Shown here piece by piece: positions 6,220-11,323 of a DNA stretch of 11,323 nt (position 1 is its first letter; the number at the start of each line of letters is the position of its first letter). This DNA comes from Akkermansiaceae bacterium (GTDB lineage: Bacteria; Verrucomicrobiota; Verrucomicrobiia; Verrucomicrobiales; Akkermansiaceae): the NCBI GenBank assembly GCA_903909905.1, contig CAIVXP010000238.1, positions 1-11,323 of the forward strand, in the 5' to 3' direction. Below the pieces are notes generated by a model. The model was not told the DNA's origin. It ran no database searches and saw only the letters and a program-made list of their open reading frames with translations. The position numbers were made by a program, and so were the translations under genes.

Positions 6220-6411
6220 ATGAAAGCGCGCGTCACATACTGGCAGGAATCCGACGGCAAGTACCTAGGTTACTTGAACGATTATCCGGATCACTGGACC
6301 CAAGGTGAGGACATCAACGACCTGCGAGAAAATTTGCGCGACCTGTACAAGTTGTTCAGCGCCGATCATATTCCCGGAATCAAAAAAGAAGAGGAACTCG
6401 AAGTCGCATGA
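6220..6411 (+). CDS. hicB: HicB-family antitoxin (short form)
   Basis: This 63-residue protein resembles the N-terminal, partial RNase H-like domain of HicB antitoxins. It opens with a strand (Arg-Val-Thr-Tyr-Trp), a Gly-Lys-Tyr-Leu-Gly-Tyr turn, then Asp-Tyr-Pro-Asp, Thr-Gln-Gly-Glu-Asp, and the helix Leu-Arg-Glu-Asn-Leu-Arg-Asp-Leu-Tyr-Lys-Leu. The C-terminal DNA-binding domain found in longer HicB proteins is missing. HicB binds and blocks the HicA toxin. Its stop overlaps the hicA start (ATGA at 6408-6411), so the two are translationally coupled. hicB comes first here, opposite to the hicA-hicB order of E. coli but common elsewhere. It lies 41 bases after leuC and has no clear Shine-Dalgarno. 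GC is about 50% by hand count, against about 60% in sampled leuC and leuD lines. Confidence 0.85.
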   Translation: MKARVTYWQESDGKYLGYLNDYPDHWTQGEDINDLRENLRDLYKLFSADHIPGIKKEEELEVA

Positions 6412-6590
6412 AAAGAAGGGAGCTTGTCGAACGGCTTGAGAAAAGTGGCTGCACTTTGTTGAGGCACGGATCCCGCCACGACATCTATCACAACCCCTCC
6501 ACAGGAAAATCCCAACCCGTTCCCCGTCACACGGAAATCAACGAAATCCTCGCCAAAAAGATCATCAAGGACCTCACCAAGGAAAATTAA
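6408..6590 (+). CDS. hicA: HicA-family toxin (mRNA interferase)
   Basis: This 60-residue protein has the normal HicA length and layout of a double-stranded-RNA-binding-like fold. Its first helix is Arg-Arg-Glu-Leu-Val-Glu-Arg-Leu-Glu. Gly-Cys-Thr-Leu-Leu-Arg-His-Gly-Ser-Arg-His-Asp-Ile-Tyr follows, with His24 as the conserved catalytic His. Next is Gln-Pro-Val-Pro-Arg-His with the second conserved His, and the closing helix Glu-Ile-Leu-Ala-Lys-Lys-Ile-Ile-Lys-Asp-Leu. HicA cleaves mRNA and slows growth unless bound by HicB. It overlaps hicB by four bases and ends 14 bases before leuD, so leuD is very likely transcribed with it. The catalytic His and fold residues are intact, so it is probably functional. 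The composition is about 49% GC by hand count. Confidence 0.9.
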   Translation: MKRRELVERLEKSGCTLLRHGSRHDIYHNPSTGKSQPVPRHTEINEILAKKIIKDLTKEN

Positions 6591-6604
6591 ACACCCCACC
6601 CACC

Positions 6605-7207
6605 ATGCCCCTCGATCCCGTCACTCAAGTTTCCGGACGCGCCGTTTTCATTCCAGGCGCCGACATCGACACCGACCGCATCATTCCGGCGCGTTTCATG
6701 AAGTGCGTCACCTTCGACGGGCTCGGCGAATTCGCGTTTTACGATGTGCGCTTCAATTCCGAAACCGGAGAGAAAACCGATCACCCGCTCAACGACCCAC
6801 GCTTCGAAGGCGCCTCAATCCTGCTGGCAGGCGAGAACTTCGGCTGCGGTTCGTCGCGCGAGCATGCTCCTCAATCACTGAAAAAATATGGCTTCAGCGG
6901 CGTCATCGCCGAGTCGTTTGCGGAGATCTTCTTCGGCAACTCGACCACTCTCGCCATGCCCTGCGTCATCGCCACGGCTGCCGACATTGCCGCCATGCGC
7001 GATGCGGTCGAGAATGACCCGTCGACCATCATTACCATCGATGTCGACGCCCTGCGCGTGCGTAGCTCAAGTGGGCTCGACTTCCCCGTCACCATGCCCG
7101 ACTCAGCGCGCGACGCGCTCGTCTCTGGCCGCTGGGATCCGATCCAGGAACTTCTCGACAGCGAATCTGCCATCGAGTCGAAGGCTCGCGAACTTCACTA
7201 CGTCTGA
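6605..7207 (+). CDS. leuD: 3-isopropylmalate dehydratase small subunit
   Basis: LeuD supplies the swivelling substrate domain to the LeuC iron-sulfur subunit. The 200-residue length is normal. The family motifs are clear: Asp20-Ile-Asp-Thr-Asp-Arg-Ile-Ile-Pro-Ala-Arg-Phe at 20-31, and the substrate loop Gly-Glu-Asn-Phe-Gly-Cys-Gly-Ser-Ser-Arg-Glu-His-Ala-Pro at 76-89. A segment with Phe-Ala-Glu-Ile-Phe-Phe-Gly-Asn-Ser follows. The ATG at 6605 is 14 bases after hicA and has no clear Shine-Dalgarno, like most genes here. It is convergent with the U32 gene, whose end is 26 bases away. The gap to leuC is unusually long because hicBA occupies it. Confidence 0.96.
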   Translation: MPLDPVTQVSGRAVFIPGADIDTDRIIPARFMKCVTFDGLGEFAFYDVRFNSETGEKTDHPLNDPRFEGASILLAGENFGCGSSREHAPQSLKKYGFSGVIAESFAEIFFGNSTTLAMPCVIATAADIAAMRDAVENDPSTIITIDVDALRVRSSSGLDFPVTMPDSARDALVSGRWDPIQELLDSESAIESKARELHYV

Positions 7208-7233
7208 GTTTGAGTTGTTGGCATCAAGCGCCG

Positions 7234-9747
7234 TCACATTTTGAGGGTGCCTTCGGTGACGCCTAGTTTCTCGATTGCTTCGACTTGTTCCAGCAAATCG
7301 ATCGCTCCAGCCCGGCCCGCGAGTAGGTCCTGATACGCACGAATGGTCTTCGTAGCCATGGCTTCGTCCTCATCGAGCAACTCGACGCGGAACTTCGAAA
7401 GCCCGGTCGAGCGCAGTTCATCAAAAAACCGCGCGCCGGTCTGCGCGCGACCGTTGAAGAGCGTATTTCGACAGCCGACATCGGCCTGCAGGCGGTGCAA
7501 CTGGCCGACGCGGTCGCGCAAATGCACGACATGTTTTTCGCAGGGCCGCCCGCAGTCCTTGTAGGTCGTGCCGCTGCTCAAAAAAGTACAGAACACGCAG
7601 TGCTCCATATGAAACATCGGCATGTGCTGGTGGAGTGATAGCTCAAACCACTGCGACGGAGCGGCATCGAGCAGATCCAGCACCTGACCGATGTTGAGAT
7701 CGTAGGACACCGTCATGAAATCCAAACCCGCGCCTTCCATCAGCACCCGCGCGGTCAGGGGATTGGAAACATTGAGCGAAAAGTCCCCGGCCTTGATAAA
7801 ATTGCTACGATGTTTGTAGTAATTCAACGAAGAGAGGTTGCGCAGCAAGGCGCCATCGGGTGCTGCATTCTCGACGAGCTTGAGGTAGCCGATTTCGCCG
7901 GGCTTGAGAATGCGCGGCGTGGCGAGCAGTATTTTGGCATCGGGCGCATGTGAGGATTTTCTGAAAAGCGACACCGCGTCCTTGTAACGGCGCGGGTCTT
8001 CGAAGTCGCAATAGACCATCTCCACATCACAGGCGATCGCGGCATCGAGCTGGGAAAAGTTGCGGCAAAGCACCGACAGGCGCGCGGCAGCGCCATCGTT
8101 TTGCGGCCTGGCGGCCATCAAATCCTCGCGGCTGGCGTGAATCATCGCACGCGAAGGCTTTTCCGTGCCCGCATCAAGCCTTGCCACAAGATCGCGACGC
8201 AGTTGGTTGAGCGCCGAGAGCGGAAAATGGCAGTCGCCTTCAAGCTGGTTGTCGAGTGTCGCCAACTCAAAGGGCGTGTCGCCCAAACGCCCGAGTTGCG
8301 CAGCCAGCGTTTGCGCATCGAGCGCGCGTTTCGCGGCCGGCTGCAGGGTGATTTCACTGCGCACAACGATGTCGCCACAACGCAGCTCAAGCACATCGCC
8401 CGGCTTGCCGCACACCTGCAACTCGAGCGGAATTTTTTTCTCAAGCGGCCGCGTGTTCTGCCAAAATTTCCTCAACTCGGATTCGAGCTTTGGGTCTGAT
8501 GTCTTGTACAACGTGTGACCGGGATGGATGCGCTCGAAGTTGATGCCGCTGTAAGTCCGATGAAAAATGATGCGGCCATTTTCCATTTTCCAAATGCGCG
8601 CGCCTTGCTCGAGGTCACGGTTCTCACCGGCATCAAAGACCACACCATCGCCGGCCGCCAGCGGCACGCCGGTGGTGTTCGTGAGCTTGATCCATCCCTC
8701 GCCACACTCGGCGATTTCGCCGAGAAGCGGTCCGCGTTTTTTCCCGAAGCGCCCATGCGTGAGGTAAGGATGATTCGTCCCCGCGAGCCAGCCGGTCGAG
8801 AGTCCGCGCGAAAATGTCATTTCGAGCGCGTAACGGTCGCACTCGGTGACCTCAGGCGCGGCATCGGCCATCGCTGCATCGAGCGCCTTGCGATAGACCC
8901 GCGTGACCGCCGCGACATATTCGGGCGACTTGAGCCGGCCCTCGATCTTGAATGATTTCACACCCGCGCGGACCAGATCGGGAATGAGGTCGACGGCCGC
9001 GAGGTCCTGCGGGCTGAGCAAATAGCGGCGCTCGCCCATGTCGCGCACTTCACCATCGACGACCAACTCGTAAGGCATGCGGCATGCCTGCGCGCATTCG
9101 CCGCGATTCGCGCTGCGCTGACCGAGCGATTCACTGGTGAGGCATTGGCCCGAGTAAGCGACGCATAAAGCGCCATGCACAAAGACCTCAAGCGGCGTGC
9201 GGATTGGTGAAGAGGATTTTTGAAATCGCTCGATCTCACGCACCGAAAGTTCGCGCGCCAGCACCGCGCGCTCCATCGGGAAAAGTGATTCGATGAACTC
9301 CAAACCTTCCGGCGAGGTGATCGACATTTGCGTCGAGCCATGCAGCTCGACATCAGGCGCAACCAAACGCGCGAGCTTCGCCAAGCCAAGGTCTTGGATG
9401 ATCAAGGCATCGACACCGGCATCGGCGATCAGGCGCAGTTGCTTTTCCGCCGCCTCGAGCTCGCCGGTGAACACCAGCGTGTTCATCGCGACAAAACCTT
9501 TCACGCCATGACGATGCAGGTAGTCCATCAACTCCGGCAGGTCATCTTCGCCAAAGTTGTCGGCACGCAGACGCGCATTGAATCGCGGCAGGCCAAAGTA
9601 AATCGCATCGGCACCGGCCACCACCGCCGCCCGCGCGCAATCCCAGTTGCCCGCAGGCGACAGGAGCTCGGGAGTCTGATCATGCGCCGATTTGCTGTTC
9701 ACGCGCCCATTGAACCAGCCTCGCGACAAATGACCAGCAGAAGGCAT
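7234..9747 (-). CDS. U32-family peptidase / RlhA-like RNA hydroxylation protein with DUF3656
   Basis: This large protein (837 residues from the ATG at 9747) carries the U32 signature at residues 187-205: Glu187-Val-Phe-Val-His-Gly-Ala-Leu-Cys195-Val-Ala-Tyr-Ser-Gly-Gln-Cys202. Cys218 and Cys222 follow in Arg-Gly-Glu-Cys-Ala-Gln-Ala-Cys. These four Cys are likely iron-sulfur ligands. The N-terminal part is a TIM-barrel-like domain beginning at Pro-Glu-Leu-Leu-Ser-Pro-Ala-Gly. A DUF3656-like region spans about 412-519, and a last part near 717-736 has a second Cys group (Cys717, 720, 732, 736). E. coli RlhA (YdcP), which modifies 23S rRNA, and TrhP (YegQ), which acts on tRNA, are known relatives. 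The DUF3656 region points to RlhA. A GTG at 9762 is another possible start. The gene is divergent from the DUF1800 gene. Confidence 0.88.
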   Translation of the reverse strand: MPSAGHLSRGWFNGRVNSKSAHDQTPELLSPAGNWDCARAAVVAGADAIYFGLPRFNARLRADNFGEDDLPELMDYLHRHGVKGFVAMNTLVFTGELEAAEKQLRLIADAGVDALIIQDLGLAKLARLVAPDVELHGSTQMSITSPEGLEFIESLFPMERAVLARELSVREIERFQKSSSPIRTPLEVFVHGALCVAYSGQCLTSESLGQRSANRGECAQACRMPYELVVDGEVRDMGERRYLLSPQDLAAVDLIPDLVRAGVKSFKIEGRLKSPEYVAAVTRVYRKALDAAMADAAPEVTECDRYALEMTFSRGLSTGWLAGTNHPYLTHGRFGKKRGPLLGEIAECGEGWIKLTNTTGVPLAAGDGVVFDAGENRDLEQGARIWKMENGRIIFHRTYSGINFERIHPGHTLYKTSDPKLESELRKFWQNTRPLEKKIPLELQVCGKPGDVLELRCGDIVVRSEITLQPAAKRALDAQTLAAQLGRLGDTPFELATLDNQLEGDCHFPLSALNQLRRDLVARLDAGTEKPSRAMIHASREDLMAARPQNDGAAARLSVLCRNFSQLDAAIACDVEMVYCDFEDPRRYKDAVSLFRKSSHAPDAKILLATPRILKPGEIGYLKLVENAAPDGALLRNLSSLNYYKHRSNFIKAGDFSLNVSNPLTARVLMEGAGLDFMTVSYDLNIGQVLDLLDAAPSQWFELSLHQHMPMFHMEHCVFCTFLSSGTTYKDCGRPCEKHVVHLRDRVGQLHRLQADVGCRNTLFNGRAQTGARFFDELRSTGLSKFRVELLDEDEAMATKTIRAYQDLLAGRAGAIDLLEQVEAIEKLGVTEGTLKM

Positions 9748-9802
9748 CGCGGGAATAATCACAATCCGCGCAACTTTTCATGCCGTCTATGGTTTCATTC
9801 AT

Positions 9803-11320
9803 ATGATCCCCGAAGCGGCAGATTCATGGACGATCGGAGAAGCCGCCCATTTGCTCAATCGCGCGGGCTTCGGTGGCCACCCCGATGCGATCAAGGCCCT
9901 CCACGCACTCGGCCGCAAGGGCGCTGTCGATTCGCTGCTCTCCGCGCAGGAGGCCCCGGAGGATTTTCCCATTCCCGACTGGGCACGCAGGGAGCAGGCA
10001 CTCGACGACCTCAAATCACAACGCGACAGCAAAAAGCAAATGATGATGGCCACTCGCGGCCTCAGCTCCAAAAAGGCCGAGGAAACCAAACGCGAACTTT
10101 TTAAAAAAGCGCAGATGCTCAAACGGGAACGCGGCATTGAGGCCCAATCATGGTGGTTCGAACGCATGCTTCGAAGCAAGGCTCCTTTGCGCGAAAAAAT
10201 GACCCTGTTCTGGCACGATCACTTTGCGACCTCGATCCAAAAAGTGAATCAGCCCGTGATCATGGTCTGGCAAAACGATTTGTTTCGCCGCCACGCCGCT
10301 GGTAACTTTAAAGCCCTCACCCACGCCATGCTGATGGACCCAGCGATGATGCGTTATCTCGACACGCAGGATTCGCAAAAAGGCAAACCAAACGAAAACT
10401 TCGCTCGGGAAATCATGGAGCTATTCACGCTCGGGGAAGGTCATTACTCCGAAAACGACGTTCGCGAGGCCGCCCGCGCATTCACTGGATACCAATTCAA
10501 CCCGAGCACGGGTGCCGTTCAACACAACGAGCGGCGCTGGGACGAGACCCCAAAAACAATCTTCGGAAAAACCGGCAATTTCAACGGCACGGATGTCATC
10601 AACCTCATCTTCGAACAACCGCAAACGGCAAAATTCATCGCGGGAAAAATATGGGAGTTTTTCGCCTATGAAAACCCGCCGCCGAAAGCGATCGATGCGC
10701 TGGCCGACTCGCTGCGCAAATCGAATTATGAAATAGCCCCACTGCTGTGCAAAATTTTCCTGTCGAAGGAATTTTACAGCGAGACAACGATGGGCTCACA
10801 AATTAAATGCCCGATCCAGTTCATCATCCAGTTGCACAAACAGCTGGAGCTCGATGAATCGCCCAAGGGCTTTGCGCAGAACGCCCAACAACAGCTCGGC
10901 CAAATCCTTTTCATGCCGCCAAATGTCGCGGGATGGGACTGGGGCAAGGCATGGATCAACACCAACACCTTGCTCGCGCGCTACAATCTCGCAGGCGTAC
11001 TTTGCAAAATCACCGGCAAGGGCAAGCCGATGTCGCGCCCGCGAGGCGTAAAAATCCCGCGAATGGGACGGGCGCGACTTGAGATGCGCGACTGGCCCGG
11101 TCCCGACTACGAAAAAATCGCGCCACCTCCCCTGCGGGAAAATCCCGAGGAGCTGGTCAAATCGCTGATCTTCCGGTTTTTCCATGGACCACTTCCCGCC
11201 AAGGCTGCCGCCTCATTCATCGAATATGCCCAATCGAAAAAGGGCGCATCATTCACCGACAAACAGGTCGCCGAGCTTTGCCACCTGATGCTCAGCACGC
11301 CCTACTACCAACTTTGCTGA
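9803..11320 (+). CDS. DUF1800 domain-containing protein
   Basis: This 505-residue protein matches DUF1800, common in Planctomycetes and Verrucomicrobia. It begins with Ala-Ala-His-Leu-Leu-Asn-Arg-Ala-Gly-Phe-Gly, the family start motif. Phe136-Trp-His-Asp-His-Phe follows at 136-141, then Asn197-Glu-Asn-Phe-Ala-Arg-Glu-Ile-Met-Glu-Leu-Phe-Thr-Leu-Gly and Glu-Ala-Ala-Arg-Ala-Phe-Thr-Gly-Tyr to about 230. The Pro-Asn-Val-Ala-Gly-Trp-Asp segment is also present. The function of the family is not established. It usually pairs with a DUF1501 gene downstream, which would lie just past the right edge. No signal peptide is visible at the ATG at 9803. The upstream gap to the divergent U32 gene is only 55 bases. 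It ends at 11320, so it is complete in the window. Confidence 0.9.
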   Translation: MIPEAADSWTIGEAAHLLNRAGFGGHPDAIKALHALGRKGAVDSLLSAQEAPEDFPIPDWARREQALDDLKSQRDSKKQMMMATRGLSSKKAEETKRELFKKAQMLKRERGIEAQSWWFERMLRSKAPLREKMTLFWHDHFATSIQKVNQPVIMVWQNDLFRRHAAGNFKALTHAMLMDPAMMRYLDTQDSQKGKPNENFAREIMELFTLGEGHYSENDVREAARAFTGYQFNPSTGAVQHNERRWDETPKTIFGKTGNFNGTDVINLIFEQPQTAKFIAGKIWEFFAYENPPPKAIDALADSLRKSNYEIAPLLCKIFLSKEFYSETTMGSQIKCPIQFIIQLHKQLELDESPKGFAQNAQQQLGQILFMPPNVAGWDWGKAWINTNTLLARYNLAGVLCKITGKGKPMSRPRGVKIPRMGRARLEMRDWPGPDYEKIAPPPLRENPEELVKSLIFRFFHGPLPAKAAASFIEYAQSKKGASFTDKQVAELCHLMLSTPYYQLC

Positions 11321-11323
11321 TCC

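Noticed and set aside
7208..7233. Bidirectional terminator between leuD and the U32 gene
   Set aside because: The 26-base gap has no stem longer than three pairs.

Overview
The window looks like a stretch of a Verrucomicrobiota chromosome (inference). It has roughly 60% GC, starts that mostly lack Shine-Dalgarno sequences, a DUF1800 gene, a Planctomycetes/Verrucomicrobia-style LeuC, and several small SCC-type or membrane proteins. No rRNA, tRNA, CRISPR array, transposase or integrase was seen. The left edge cuts a gene. The last gene ends three bases before the right edge.

Layout. (1) Positions 1-1537, plus strand: the 3' end of an MCE/PqiB-like lipid-transport protein, a PqiC-like lipoprotein, an ArsC/Spx-family thioredoxin-fold protein, and a HigA-type antitoxin with no toxin beside it. 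(2) Positions 1577-3856, minus strand, convergent with the first block: a probable three-gene operon, transcribed as DUF374 lysophospholipid-type acyltransferase, then folD, then a short-chain dehydrogenase. (3) Positions 3857-4128: a 272 bp divergent control region with a 15 bp perfect palindrome and overlapping candidate promoters. (4) Positions 4129-4647, plus strand: a 54-residue putative lipoprotein and a 73-residue single-pass membrane protein, both of unknown function. (5) Positions 4754-7207, plus strand: leuC, hicB, hicA, leuD. (6) Positions 7234-9747, minus strand: a large U32-family protein of the RlhA type. (7) Positions 9803-11320, plus strand: a DUF1800 protein, divergent from the U32 gene.

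How the genes work together. LeuC and LeuD are the two subunits of 3-isopropylmalate dehydratase in leucine synthesis. A complete compact HicBA toxin-antitoxin pair sits between them in the same orientation, with short gaps, so the leucine genes and the toxin-antitoxin pair are probably co-transcribed. This is the most unusual arrangement in the window. The MCE and PqiC-like genes are the tail of an envelope lipid-transport operon. FolD supplies one-carbon folates. The acyltransferase probably works on membrane lipid or lipid A-like substrates. The U32 protein is likely an RNA-modifying iron-sulfur enzyme. I saw no system that is clearly new in kind. The items most worth following are the hicBA insertion in leuCD, the orphan higA, an imperfect direct repeat bracketing the small lipoprotein gene, and the palindromic divergent control region.
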